NCBI GenBank assembly: GCA_028751875.1
Contig: CM054158.1
Coordinates: 4,995,328 to 5,059,327, forward strand
Source of the DNA: Rapana venosa
Lineage: Eukaryota > Mollusca > Gastropoda > Neogastropoda > Muricidae
Reading direction: 5' to 3'
Length of the DNA: 64,000 bases
Below are positions 22,960 to 33,850 of this stretch, in pieces. Position numbers and translations under genes: made by a program. A model generated the notes under the pieces. The model searched no databases. It saw only the letters and a list, made by a program, of their open reading frames with translations, and was not told the DNA's origin. Positions within the stretch are counted from its first letter, which is position 1; each line of letters opens with the position of its first letter.

Positions 22960-25900
22960 TCCTCTCTAAACCCGGGAACCATTAACCCCGGGAAAACCCC
23001 CGTGACAAGTGGGGAGTCAAAAAAACCCCCAAAAAACACGCCCCGGAGAGAGAAGGGGGCCGCCAGGCTACTTTTCCCAAGACACGCTATATGGAATGGC
23101 CAAAAAAAAAAAAATATTTCCGGTTTGGGCCCCCCGCCCCGGTTTAAAAAGGACCCCGCCTTTTCCCTCTGCCACCAGGGGGGAAGGGGCCAAAATGGGG
23201 GCAAAAGGGGGAAAACCCCCACAACTAAAATCAGAGGAAAGGGAAAAACACCCAAACGGGAAAGTGGGAACGTCAAAGCTGGCCCCAAAAAGGGAAACTC
23301 CATGAAAAGCTAAAAAAACGAGCTGGAAAAGGACAAACCCGGCATTTCCCCTCTCTGTGAGGTCAATGGGAAAAGCACGTTTAACACCATACTGACGAGG
23401 GTCATAAGCTCTACAAAAGCGGGGAGCAGGGCAACTTTTCAATTTCGTAGGGATGCTTTTCAACAAAAACATCAAGAAAATCGGTAAAAAGGGTTTTCTA
23501 CTCATTAAAAAAGCCGGGTTATGCCATCCGCCTCGGGCAGCCACATTCAACATCACAAATGATTCAAGCCTACCACCCCAAAAAACGGTTTACGATGATG
23601 AAGGAAGAATTCTACAACCAAATACAGGGCATCAAACGATAAGATAAAAAAGAAAGAAAATTTTCATCCAGGGGGGACTGGAAACCCCCAAAGGGGGGCG
23701 GAAAACCCCCCCCCCCCCCCAAAAAATGAAAAAACTGGGGGCAAATTTGCGGTCCCTCCTGTAATGGGGATCACCAATGACGAGGGCCCCCGACTAAATG
23801 GAATTTGCCCCCTAAAAACGACACGGTGCTCGCCAATACCCTTGGAGAACACAAGGCCCTCCCCCGCTGGAATGGGATGCACCCAAAAGGGTCCATCACA
23901 AAACCCGACGGGCTACATCCTGGTGCAGAACCGGTTTTCGATCTGGCAACCAAAAGAGCCCCAAAACAGGACATTCCCCGGGGCAGACCCTGGGCACGAT
24001 CAAGACCCCGTGCTCCGAACTTTAGAGTTTCCCATTGAAGAAGATAATAAGACAAAAAAACCCCACACTCAAGTTTTAACCTGGACAGACTAAGGACCCC
24101 CCCATCGCCGAGTCCTTTTCCCAAACAAAAAATAGGAAAGGGGAAAATTTGCACCACTGCTGGCCAAATTGAAGAAGATGCCCAAAAAGATGACCACCAG
24201 TTTTTAAAAAACAGTGATGACTGAACAGCCCAAACATACTCCTTGGAAAAAAATCGCCCCAAAAAAACAACCCTGGGTCACAGTGAAATCTTGAATTGTG
24301 TGACAGAAGACAGACCGAAGAAGGCAAGAACACTACGGACGTTTTATTTCAGAAAGTAAACAAAAGATCAGGAGAGACATGAAAGGGCCCAAGGGAAATG
24401 GATAGAGAAACAATGTACAAAACCCAAGAGAGCCTGAAAGGAATAATACCCGAAGAAACAAACCAGATTGTGAAAGAGCTCACCAAACAGAAAAAAGGCA
24501 AGAAATCCTAAAATCCAGGAAAAAAGAAGGGAATTGCCTAACAAAAAAAAGGAAAAACGTTGGCAGAAAGGGCGGGAAACTTTTTCCCCAAACCCACAAT
24601 CATCAGACCCTAGGGGGGGCCCCAGCGACTTGCAAGCCAAGCCTCAAACGAATAAAGACCCAAATTCCCAATTCTACGGCAGGAATTTGAAGTAAACAAT
24701 TAGATCCTGAAGAAAGGAAAATCAGCAGGAAACCCCCAACATCCCAGCAGACTTTATCCAACACGGGGAAAAGCATTTACAGACCCTTTTCAATATCTGC
24801 AACAAGATCTGGGAACCGGGGAGTGGCCTACACCAAAGGCCCCCAAACACTCCCTCATCCTCTCCCCCCGAAAAAAATCTCCAGCAGTGCCAAAACAAAA
24901 GGACAATCAGCCCCAAAGTCCCCTTCCCTTTAAAATCCCTGCTGAAAGGGGATCCTGAAAAGGGTGAAACCACAGGCAGAAGAGATCATCGCCGAAGAAC
25001 AGGGCCGGTTTTTCCCCCCAAATAAAGCACCACAGAACAGAAAATAACAACCGAGGGGTTTTGTGTGAGAAATACAACCCATCAACAAGACTCTTCCACG
25101 TCCCTTTATTGATTTTAAGAAGGCCTTCGATAGAGGGATGGCATGACGCCTTTTGGGGCCCCCATGAACAAAAAAACATGGGGGCCCGAAGCGATCCACA
25201 CCCTCAAGGGAAAACCCACTCAAAGGCCACCAGTGCCGTACCGTACAGGGGACGGTAGGGGAATGGTTCCGTACCCCAGTTGGGGGCCCCACGGATGTCT
25301 GCTGTCGCCGAAAAACGTTTTAAAAATTTTTTCCCCGAACGCATCTGACTGACGCCTTGGAAGACCACACAGGGACAGTCAGCATTGGGGGCGGGAAAAA
25401 TCACCAACCCCCAGGGTTTTTTCCCCATGACATTGGGCGGGCCGGCAGGGAAAAAAAGAGAAACTGGCCCCCCCCTAGTGAAAAGCTGGACGAAATATCC
25501 TCCCCGAACGGGATGGGAAAACAGCCCCGAGAAAACCCCAAACTTTATGTCAAACAGTGCCCCGCCCAAACACCACCAAGATTTACTCTCAGCAAAAAGA
25601 AACCGGGGGCAGTTGACCATTTAAGTACCTTTTGGGGCCACCATAAGTGGGAGGGGTCGAAGACCGAAAAACCCAGCAAAGCGGCCAAAAAAAACACAGC
25701 AGCAATGGCAAGACTGAAGACCATATGGAGAGACAGAAACATCCCTCTGGGAACCAAGGTAAAAGTTACTAAACGCGCTAGTCACCTCAATCATGCTTTA
25801 CGCATGTGAGGCATGGACACTGAAATGCAGACCTACAAAGGAGGATCCAAGCAGTAGAAATGAGATGCCTCAGAAGGCTCCTTGGCATCTCATACAAGGA

Positions 25901-26438
25901 CATGCCACAACAATGAGTCCGCAGAATGATCACTCAACAATGCGGGACTATGAAGACCTAACCACAGCGAAAAGAGGTAATCAGATGGTATGGGCACGTA
26001 ACACGCTCAGAGGACTTGCAAAGACCACCCTGCAAGAACATCCAGGGGAAGAGAAGAGGGGCAGCCCAGAGGAGAAAGTGGGCTGACGACACCCGTGATT
26101 GCAGGGAAGGACTTCAGGTCACCAGGCACCGCCACGACCGTGCTAAGGGAGCAGCTGGTCCACCGTTCGTCCACCAGCACGCCCCTACGACCTGGGGGGT
26201 TACGGGACCGGGTGAACAGAAAGTGTACATCTTTAATATTAGTTTGGGAGAGAGAGAGGACAGAGAGAGAAGAGGAGAGAGAGAGAGAGAGACGACAGAC
26301 AGACGACAGACAGGACACAGAGAGAGAGAGAGTAGAGAGAGAGAGAGAGAGAGAGAGATGAGAGAGAAGAGAGAGGGATAGAGGAGAGAGATGAGAGAGA
26401 GAGGAATAATTATGATAAGTGCACGTTCGTGTCCACAC

Positions 26439-26479
<41 letters not shown>

Positions 26480-26740
26480 TAATTATGATAAGTGCACGTT
26501 CGTGTCCACACAGACAAACAGACACTTAACACCAACCAACCAACCAAAAAAGTCTTCCGCGGAGAGCTAGGGGATTCCCTTCATTAGTGAGAGGATAAAA
26601 CATATCAAGTTGTGCAACCGGACAAAAAAGGGGGGAAATCCGTAGTCTATTTTTAGGCCGAAGCTGCGTCCTCTTCCGCGCTATTGTGATTGTGTTGGCT
26701 GACTAAACTGAGTTGTCGACCTTGGCTGCTCTCGCCCGGG
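22960..26740 (+). mobile_element. RTE-like LINE, copy 2 (left arm), frameshifted, near full length
   Basis: Collinear with the minus-strand copy at 44,540-47,965. The 5' part (23,000-23,900) corresponds to an AP-like endonuclease, including a VLANTLGEHKALPRW-type stretch near 23,825. The reverse transcriptase covers about 24,800-25,800: a LCEKYNPSTRLFHVPLLI-like stretch near 25,060, a LFHVP..DFKKAFD-like stretch near 25,100, DALEDH..TVSIGGG near 25,350 and a LYACEAWTLKC stretch at 25,793. The C-terminal zone has QMVWARNTLRGLAKTTLQ near 25,985. A GA-rich 3' UTR follows, ending about 26,725. Multiple frameshifts and homopolymer distortions make it non-functional as written. Confidence 0.85.
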
Positions 26741-26821
26741 GTGAAGGTATCGTTGCTTTTGGACGATTGGAGGCAAACCAGGAACAAGAATTTAGATCGT
26801 TTTGTGGTGAAGTTAGCTCTG

Positions 26822-26880
<59 letters not shown>
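26822..26880. repeat. GT microsatellite
   Basis: An uninterrupted (GT)n run of about 59 bp. Its right-arm partner (44,404-44,428) is much shorter. Confidence 0.95.
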
Positions 26881-26882
<2 letters not shown>

Positions 26883-26989
26883 AGCGACGTTTTCATCAGA
26901 ATGTTTGTCTGTTGTTGCGGGCGTTATCTAGATTAGTTTGCTTGTTTTTGTTTTGGTGGGTTTTTTTGTTAGGTAAGGGGGAGGTTATG

Positions 26990-27310
26990 GGACTCCTTTA
27001 ACAAGGGGGAGGGGGGAGAGGGGTTGAGGAGGGAGGTGGGGGGGGGGGGGGGGGCTGTTGATTATTTATGTCGTGGTTTATCGAAATATGTCTCGTTATT
27101 TTTTACGTCTTATTGCTTGTTTGTGTTATTAATTGATATGCGTTTATTTCTTCATTTCTTGCCTCGTTAACAGTTTTTCATTTAAATACATGTTATAGTT
27201 CTTGTTGCATAGTATCTTTTCTTGTTCATAATTTCTTTTTCGGTGTCTCATCTTTCGTCCTGCTGTTCCCACGCTGCTCATTTCATTTCAATCTCCCCGC
27301 CACAGCCATA
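26990..27310. other. G-run and unique AT-rich DNA; no gene
   Basis: A G-rich block (27,000-27,055, with a run of about 17 G) is followed by unclassified AT-rich DNA identical in order to 43,980-44,225. No RNA or coding feature is seen. Confidence 0.6.
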
Positions 27311-28300
27311 TCCAGAATCATTTATTTTATTTTATTTATTTATTATTTTATATCGAGGATAATGGAATAAGCATTCAGGTGCTTTTTTTTTTTACATCTA
27401 GTCCCCGTGTGTATGCGGTTTTGTAAATTTTGTCATCTGTTCCCACCGGCACACAATGGCCTACTTTTTCGAAAAGGGGAACAGGATTTAACGTGTGCGC
27501 AAGATGTTCTGCATGCGTTCGCACACGGGGCCTCGGTTTATAGTCTCATCCGTCAAGTCCACAGGGAGCTCATCAATATCAGGCCTGCCGTGGCACCACC
27601 AGCCAGAGGGGCCCTGCACTGCTGCTGGGTCCACTTTGGTGGCGTTCATTGTTGTTACTGTTCTAGCTAACATAACAGCACCACCTACTAAGCCCCCTAC
27701 TGACGACAGTATTACGCTCAGTCGCGAGCCAACTGAATGAGTTTGCCCACCCGAGGTGCATCACACCACAGCGTCCCTCCAACCGACCGTCCCCGCGAAC
27801 TTCCAACCCAAAGGCTTTGACACAAAACTCACCACAGGCACAGAAAGTGTTGGGGACAACCGAAACTGAGGTCAGCATGAACTAGAGCAACCAGAGCCAC
27901 CGAATCAGATGCAATTTTTTTTATTGCATAATGATCAATGATAATGCAGGATGACGTAATGCTGCTGTAGAAGTGCAGTGCTTTGAGACTCGACATGCTT
28001 GTACTCTACGCTTACAATTATAATAATATCCCATGCGTCAACCGGGCCCGAGAGATACAGACAACCTGCAGTGTTGGTCAGGTAATGCGGAGTAACACTT
28101 AAAATCGCATTCCGACAGTGGATGAATGAAGTCGACTGTGTGACCCAGTCTTCCACTGGAGCCCACAGCACACTCACTCTGGGTAGGAGCCGACCGGAGT
28201 CCGAAAATCCCAATGACTCTTATGGGATTCGAACCCGCGCCTTCCATTCCGTAACCCAAGGCCCTAACCACTGTGCTATGACGGCTTTTGTTTCTGTTTT
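27311..28300 (-). mobile_element. Long composite SINE (D head + unknown middle + SINE-A 3' half)
   Basis: Read on the minus strand, a tRNA-like head carries an A-box (TAGCACAGTGG, complement at 28,268-28,278) and a B-box (GGTTCGAATCC, complement at 28,225-28,235). About 650 bp of unclassified sequence follows, then the 3' half of SINE A (27,340-27,560) and an A/T-rich tail. Its mirror copy is 42,980-43,960. In this section the left arm looks cleaner than the right. Confidence 0.75.
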
Positions 28301-28362
28301 GATTGTAAAAAGTTTCCTGATCATGAATGAGTCTTTGTCTAAACTGTCTCCTGCCTTCCGTT

Positions 28363-28432
28363 TTGTGTGTGTGTGTGGTGTGTGTGTGTTGTGTGTGTGT
28401 GTGTGTTTTGTGTGTGTGTGTTTTTCTGACAC
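28363..28432. repeat. GT microsatellite
   Basis: (GT)n interrupted by GGTG and TTTTG. It corresponds to the long CA run at 42,847-42,902. Confidence 0.9.
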
Positions 28433-28500
28433 ACGCGCGCGCCACACACACAACAATATTATTTATTAATAAAAACACAACTCGTTTAGCTCCCTCTCTT

Positions 28501-29000
28501 NNNNNNNNNNNNNNNNNNNNNNNNNNNNNNNNNNNNNNNNNNNNNNNNNNNNNNNNNNNNNNNNNNNNNNNNNNNNNNNNNNNNNNNNNNNNNNNNNNNN
28601 NNNNNNNNNNNNNNNNNNNNNNNNNNNNNNNNNNNNNNNNNNNNNNNNNNNNNNNNNNNNNNNNNNNNNNNNNNNNNNNNNNNNNNNNNNNNNNNNNNNN
28701 NNNNNNNNNNNNNNNNNNNNNNNNNNNNNNNNNNNNNNNNNNNNNNNNNNNNNNNNNNNNNNNNNNNNNNNNNNNNNNNNNNNNNNNNNNNNNNNNNNNN
28801 NNNNNNNNNNNNNNNNNNNNNNNNNNNNNNNNNNNNNNNNNNNNNNNNNNNNNNNNNNNNNNNNNNNNNNNNNNNNNNNNNNNNNNNNNNNNNNNNNNNN
28901 NNNNNNNNNNNNNNNNNNNNNNNNNNNNNNNNNNNNNNNNNNNNNNNNNNNNNNNNNNNNNNNNNNNNNNNNNNNNNNNNNNNNNNNNNNNNNNNNNNNN
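28501..29000. other. Assembly gap, 500 N
   Basis: Exactly 500 N, a placeholder length. The inverted-repeat homology of the left arm runs right up to this gap, at bases equivalent to one arm of the small hairpin at 42,685-42,800. Confidence 1.
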
Positions 29001-29030
29001 CACACACACACACACAAACGCACGCACACG

Positions 29031-29383
29031 CGACGGGATAGCCTAGTGGTTAGAACACTGCGCTCGCAATCTGACAACCCAGGTTCGATTCCCGTTCAAG
29101 GGGATATTTTCCCCTGGAGTTAACATCAGTGCAAATTCCACTCTCCCCAAAAGTCCTTCGGATGAGACATTAAACCGAAGCCCCGTGTGCGAACGCACGC
29201 AGAACATCTTGCGCACACGTTAAAATCCTGCTCCGCTTTTCGTAAGAGTAGGCCATTGTGTGCCGGTGGGAACAGATGACAGAATTTACAAAACCGCATA
29301 CACACGGGGACAAGATGTAACAAAGCACATAAGTGCTTATTCCATTATCCTCGATATAAAACAATAAAATAAATAAATGAAAT

Positions 29384-29385
<2 letters not shown>
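29031..29385 (+). mobile_element. tRNA-derived SINE A, full length
   Basis: The clearest copy. A tRNA-like head GACGGGATAGCCTAGTGG is followed by a second promoter box, a central core (TTCGGATGAGACATTAAACC, then CCCGTGTGCG), a unique 3' body (GGCCATTGTGTGCCGGTGGG, then TTTACAAAACCGCATACACA) and an A/T-rich tail ATAAAATAAATAAATGAAA. There is no coding capacity. Other copies: 35,085-35,432 (minus, full), and partial copies at 7,300, 27,340, 42,115, 43,722, 50,010 and 57,235. Confidence 0.9.
29039..29092 (+). promoter_or_regulatory. Type-2 RNA polymerase III internal promoter of SINE A
   Basis: A-box TAGCCTAGTGG at 29,039-29,049 and B-box GGTTCGATTCC at 29,082-29,092, with normal tRNA-like spacing. 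Both match the consensus well, so this copy could in principle be transcribed by Pol III. Confidence 0.8.
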
Positions 29386-29387
<2 letters not shown>

Positions 29388-29446
<59 letters not shown>

Positions 29447-29513
29447 ACTGCAACTGAGCGCACACGTGAAGAAGTCGGGTGAAAACGTGTACTCACAGGT
29501 ATGGGGCCTACAA

Positions 29514-29562
<49 letters not shown>

Positions 29563-30097
29563 GAACACACATACGCGCGCAGATAACACACATATACACA
29601 TGCACACATACACACACACACACACGCGCGCGCGCGCACACACACACACACGCACACACACAAAGAACACACACACGCGCGCTGATAACACACACACATA
29701 CACACACTGCAACTGAGCGGCACATGAGAATGTGTGCTGGCCTGTGTGGGCATATAGCTTTATAAACACCTATGTATCTTCCACCCCCACCCCCCTTCAC
29801 ATCCTACACACACACACTCCTCACACACACACTCCACATACACATACACACACTCCACACACACACTCACACACATACACACACACGCGCACGCACACAC
29901 ACACTCACACACACACACACGCATGCACGCGTGCACACACCACACTCCACATATACATACACACACTCCACACACAACACTCACACACATACACACACAC
30001 GCGCACGCACACACACACTCACACACACACACACACACGCATGCACGCGTGCACACACACTCTCTCCCACACAACACACACACTCCACACACACATT

Positions 30098-30135
<38 letters not shown>

Positions 30136-30258
30136 CACACACACACTCCTCACACACATACACACACACACTCCACACACACACACACTCCACACACACA
30201 CTTCTCTCTCTCTCTCTCACACACACACACACTCTCCACACACACACACACACACACA

Positions 30259-30308
<50 letters not shown>

Positions 30309-30400
30309 GCGCTCGCGCGCGCATGCACACACTCACACACACACATACACAAACACACACACGCACGCGTATACACACACACTACTGCATGTACGAATCT
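29388..30400. repeat. Compound CA microsatellite with higher-order repeats
   Basis: About 1 kb of CA repeat broken by CG, CT and TA motifs. It has internal higher-order copies: CACTGCAACTGAGCG at 29,448 and 29,705, a block around AAAGAACACACA followed by CGCGCGC at 29,560 and 29,663, and a ~115 bp block ending GCATGCACGCGTGCACACAC near 29,921-29,940 and 30,039-30,058. CT runs occur at 30,202-30,220 and 30,261-30,293. All open frames here are repeat-derived. Confidence 0.9.
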
Positions 30401-30865
30401 CACAGACCTTTATCAAACACACATATCTAGTTTCCTGCAGAAAAAAAGCCTCTGTTACATGCTCTAGTTATTAAGGCGGCTTACTGCCAACACACACACA
30501 AAAAGTGACTCAAACTGCCCCCTTTGGGATAGCTAGAGCCTATTGATGGAGGTGGAAAGGCTTTTGGTCGGCTTCATATGCATGAGAATGGCTATTCCCA
30601 GGTGGGAGGTGTTGCAAAGGGACAACCTGTGTATGTTAGCAGCTGTTCCTGTGAAAAAAGCTCAAAGCACTGTGGTCCTTTCGTTTCATTTTCTCGTCAC
30701 AGCATGCTGTTTTCGGTTTCTCCTTTTTTGTCCTTGAATCAAGAACATGTTTTCATGCACGTACTTGCATGCACGCCAACGCTAATACAGACGCACAGGT
30801 AGATACGCATAAGCGCGAGTGCGTGCATATACACATGCGCATGCATGCGAGCACGTGCAAGGGCA
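30401..30865. other. Unique DNA; no gene recognised
   Basis: Mixed-composition sequence with no repeat family, RNA motif or protein similarity I can name. Short frames are not convincing. Confidence 0.5.
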
Positions 30866-31200
30866 CACACACACACTACTTAAACGTTGTCAAAGACTTG
30901 GGGGGCATGCGCAGGGGCACACACGCACACACACACTACTTAGAGGTCGTCAAAGACTTTAAGGTATTGAACACACACACACACAAACACATACACACAC
31001 ACTACTTACAGGTCGTCAAAGACTGTAAGCACACACACGCACACTACACACACACTCTACACCACACACACACACACACACACACACTACACATACATTC
31101 ACACACACACTCTACACCACACACACACACACACACACACACTACGCACACACACACACAACACACACACACACACACACACACTACAAACCAACACCAC
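30866..31200. repeat. CA tract with 3 spaced copies of a ~25 bp motif
   Basis: The motif ACTACTTA(A/G/C)A(C/G)GT(T/C)GTCAAAGACT, preceded by CA repeats, occurs near 30,876, 30,938 and 31,001, giving a period of about 62 bp. Plain CA, CTACA and TCTACACC repeats follow to 31,200. Confidence 0.85.
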
Positions 31201-31699
31201 ACGTACACCTCTGTGTAAACATCTAGATAAAAAAAAACACAGTTTAAATTTCAGTATTCACTTTTTTCTATAGAAATATCACCCCACAGGCAAGGCTGCT
31301 CCATACCCGCTACACTACACTACACTACTCGGCTAAAGAATGTCCTCAGACTATGCGCCTCACCATTGCAATAACCTTCATTCATTGGTCAAAAGCTTTG
31401 GATTTCAAGTTGAGTACCCAAATGCTTGTATGTATGAATGATTGGATCTTGAACGTGCTCCAGCACTTAAGAATCTCCTGTGCATAACGTCAATACATGA
31501 AGGTGGGAAAGGCATTAGAAGAAAAATGTATTATGTTGTAAACTTCATCATTCAAAATGCCATGATAACTCATGTGTGTTTAGTGTGTAGTGTAGTGTAG
31601 TGTAGTGTAGTGTGTGTGTGTGTGCGGCACGCTTAGGTGTGTTCGTACAGTGTGTGTGTGCACCCACGCATGCGCCCACGATTGCGTGTTAATTTGCAT
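31201..31699. repeat. Spacer bounded by inverted (CTACA)n / (TGTAG)n tracts
   Basis: CTACACTACACTACACTACT at about 31,311-31,330 and GTGTAGTGTAGTGTAGTGTA at about 31,588-31,607 are inverted with about 255 bp of unique DNA between them. Short GT repeats follow. No gene is seen. Confidence 0.7.
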
Positions 31700-32493
31700 G
31701 TGTCCATATGTGGATGAAAAACCATTTAAGTGGGGAAATGGTTACCTGGGCCTGTGATGCTGATTTACGCTATTATATGTTTACTGGTCTGCCAGCATCA
31801 TCTATCCACTCCTTTCAACGTATACAAAACTCCGCAGCTCGACTAGTTCTCAGAAAGAAAAAATCTGAGCACATTACCCCTCTCTTGCGATCTCTCCACT
31901 GGCTGCCTGTGCCACAGAGAGTAAATAACTATAACATCAGTACCCTCTGTTACAAATGTCTCCACAAAACTGCACCCTCCTACCTCTGTGAATTTCTTAA
32001 CCTGTACACTCCTTCACGTTCCCTCTGCTCTGCTGCAGATACCTTGTGCCTACGAATACCTATATTCAACTAATCCACCGTTGGTCGCCACTCTTTCTCT
32101 ATTTCGGGTCCATCGACCTGGAATGAGCTCCCTCTCTCTCTTCGCCAGTAACCTAGTTATGACACTTTTAAATCCAGCTTAAAGACATATTTATTTCAAA
32201 CCTAAGATTCCCCCCCCCCTCCTGTTTCATATCAGAACTATCCCACCTTGACTAACCCATGTCCTATCACCCTGCTAAAGTATACACCTTTGTGAGTGTG
32301 TGTGTGTGCTTTTGAAAAACATTTGACTATTGAAATTTTATTTCATAGACTTTTTCTGCCGGGGCACCATGTTTGTAATATCTGTTTGTTTTAAACTATT
32401 GATCATTTATCATTGATTGCATGAGTGTGTAAGATTAGGTTGAATGCATGCGCTTTGATTTGTCTTTGCAAGATTTAGCGCTATATAAGTTCC

Positions 32494-32532
<39 letters not shown>

Positions 32533-32550
32533 CATTATTATTATTACTTG
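31700..32550 (+). mobile_element. CR1/L2-type LINE, 3' end with 3' UTR
   Basis: The frame at about 31,790-32,070 reads SFQRIQNSAARLVLRKKK, then HITPLLRSLHWLPV and YKCLHKTAPSYLCEFL. This is the post-reverse-transcriptase C-terminal region typical of CR1/L2/Rex-like elements. A frameshift near 32,070 leads to a degraded FxxxHRPGMSSLSLF-type end near 32,100-32,180. The 3' UTR (32,215-32,495) ends TTTAGCGCTATATAAGTTCC followed by a TTA repeat, the probable insertion tail. It is 5'-truncated. Confidence 0.85.
32495..32548. repeat. (TTA)n LINE tail microsatellite
   Basis: (ATT)n directly after the LINE 3' terminus, consistent with tail repeats generated during target-primed reverse transcription. 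Confidence 0.9.
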
Positions 32551-32608
32551 CCGATTGGCTGGTGGAAAGCGAGTGCTCCTCCGACCACTGAGCTATCCCG
32601 TCCCCTAA
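32550..32608 (-). mobile_element. Head fragment of family-B SINE
   Basis: The minus strand reads GGGGACGGGATAGCTCAGTG then GCACTCGCTTTCCACCA. Only the tRNA-like head survives, abutting the (TTA)n tail of the LINE. Confidence 0.75.
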
Positions 32609-32854
32609 GTAAGCTTACATAATCATTAGGGAGTGCTATAGAATTTCCGATAAACACAAACAAAAATGAACTGAGATCATATTTTTCACAAATTAAAGAT
32701 ACTATTTGAACTGGATCAGTCATGGAACAAAACTAGAAACCATTAAACAAACAAATTTTACGAACCCAATAATAGGCAAAGTAAGAACACAATAATGATG
32801 ATCATCATAATGAAAACAACAGCAATGACAACAATCAGCAGAAGCAACAACAAC

Positions 32855-32856
32855 AG

Positions 32857-32907
<51 letters not shown>

Positions 32908-32927
32908 CCACACCACCACCACCACCA

Positions 32928-32962
<35 letters not shown>

Positions 32963-33000
32963 CCACCACCACACCACCACCACCCACCCCACCCCCCCCC
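32855..33000. repeat. (CAT)n / (CAC)n trinucleotide repeat
   Basis: CAT runs at 32,858-32,906 and 32,930-32,960 alternate with CAC runs, ending in a C-rich stretch. The poly-His/Met frames are artefacts of the repeat. Confidence 0.95.
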
Positions 33001-33194
33001 CACCCACCCTTCCCTTTTTAGATGTTAAATGCCAAAAATCGTGTTGATATAATCTTCTTCTCCCCCCCAAACATTGAACATGAAAGCCACAGGATCAGAA
33101 ACCACCAGAACAGGTTTGATGTGATCGTGAGCAGCCCTGCAGGGGATAGAGGGGGCGAGGAGAAGAAAGGAACAACTGTACCATTCCTCCTTTC

Positions 33195-33287
33195 TCCTCC
33201 TCCTCCTTCTTTTCCTCCTCCTCCTCTTCCTCCTCCTTCTTCTTCTGCATCATCATCACCATCATCATCATCATCACCTTTTCATTG

Positions 33288-33361
<74 letters not shown>

Positions 33362-33450
33362 TTCTTCTTCTTCTTCTTCTTCGTCTTCTTCTCCTCCTTC
33401 TCCTTCTTCTTCTTCCTCTTCTTCTCCTTCTTCTTCTTGTTCTTCAACAT
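33195..33450. repeat. (CTT/CTC)n and (CAT)n compound repeat
   Basis: CTC/CTT runs (33,195-33,245, 33,360-33,440) surround CAT runs (33,247-33,360). The purine/pyrimidine asymmetry of the outer parts could form triplex DNA. The acidic and hydrophobic frames are repeat-derived. Confidence 0.9.
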
Positions 33451-33489
33451 GATCACGATGATGTGTCAATTGGGCGATGATCATGTTGC

Positions 33490-33502
33490 TCACCTTTGAC
33501 CT
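33490..33502 (-). promoter_or_regulatory. DR1-like nuclear receptor site, inverted unit
   Basis: The plus strand reads TCACCTTTGACCT, i.e. AGGTCA-A-AGGTGA on the minus strand: two half-sites spaced by one base. It lies in an inverted copy of the minisatellite unit found at 33,851-34,030. Confidence 0.45.
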
Positions 33503-33850
33503 CTCTGTGGATTTCAGCCTGCCGATTGCTATTTTCTGCTTGAAATCTCAACGTCAGTAAATCATCGTTTTGTAACTGACCTTTTATGGGATGGTTTAAA
33601 GTGTTGTTGATTTTACCCACATCTATACCCCCAAACACTTCCTATTGCATTTCATTCTATGACTTCCATTACATTCATTCTTTGCATATTGTTTGGTGTG
33701 GTGGTACTGTGTATGGAGCGTTTATTCACACAACTAAACACATCCCTCTCCCATTCAAAGGAACAGCTGGCAATACTTACCTCTGAATAAATCTTTTAAA
33801 AAATGTTACACATTGAGATTTCATGCAGTAAGTAACCCGATCCGCACACC

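Larger units (their letters stand above)
7990..28500. repeat. Left arm of giant inverted repeat
   Basis: Read in reverse complement, this segment matches 42,780-55,920 in the same order throughout. Anchors: 8,040 with 55,860; 9,435 with 54,930; 11,200 with 53,190; 12,300 with 52,070; 13,960 with 50,520; 20,557 with 49,983; 21,150 with 49,420; 23,050 with 47,950; 25,800 with 45,320; 27,055 with 44,225; 28,268 with 42,998. The paired coordinates sum to about 64,370 outside the 14-20 kb insertion and to about 70,500-71,280 inside it, so an approximately 6 kb block is present only here. Many stretches are degraded into homopolymer runs. The arm ends at the N gap. Confidence 0.85.

Noticed and set aside
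7990..28500. The whole inverted repeat as a simple fold-back of one sequencing read
   Set aside because: Two insertions (12.3 kb and 14.3-20 kb) and several length differences are specific to the left arm, which a single fold-back molecule would not show. Haplotype misplacement or a real duplication remains open.
28038..29077. Open frames spanning the gap (long X runs)
   Set aside because: They read through 500 undetermined bases.
29031..29100. A genuine tRNA gene
   Set aside because: It has A and B boxes but no proper cloverleaf ending or terminator, and it continues into the SINE body.
29732..30474. His/Thr-rich frames of about 230 codons
   Set aside because: Pure CA microsatellite translation, open in three frames.
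30866..31035. CRISPR-like array (short repeats with spacers)
   Set aside because: Only three degenerate copies, the spacers are mostly CA microsatellite, and the sequence is eukaryotic.
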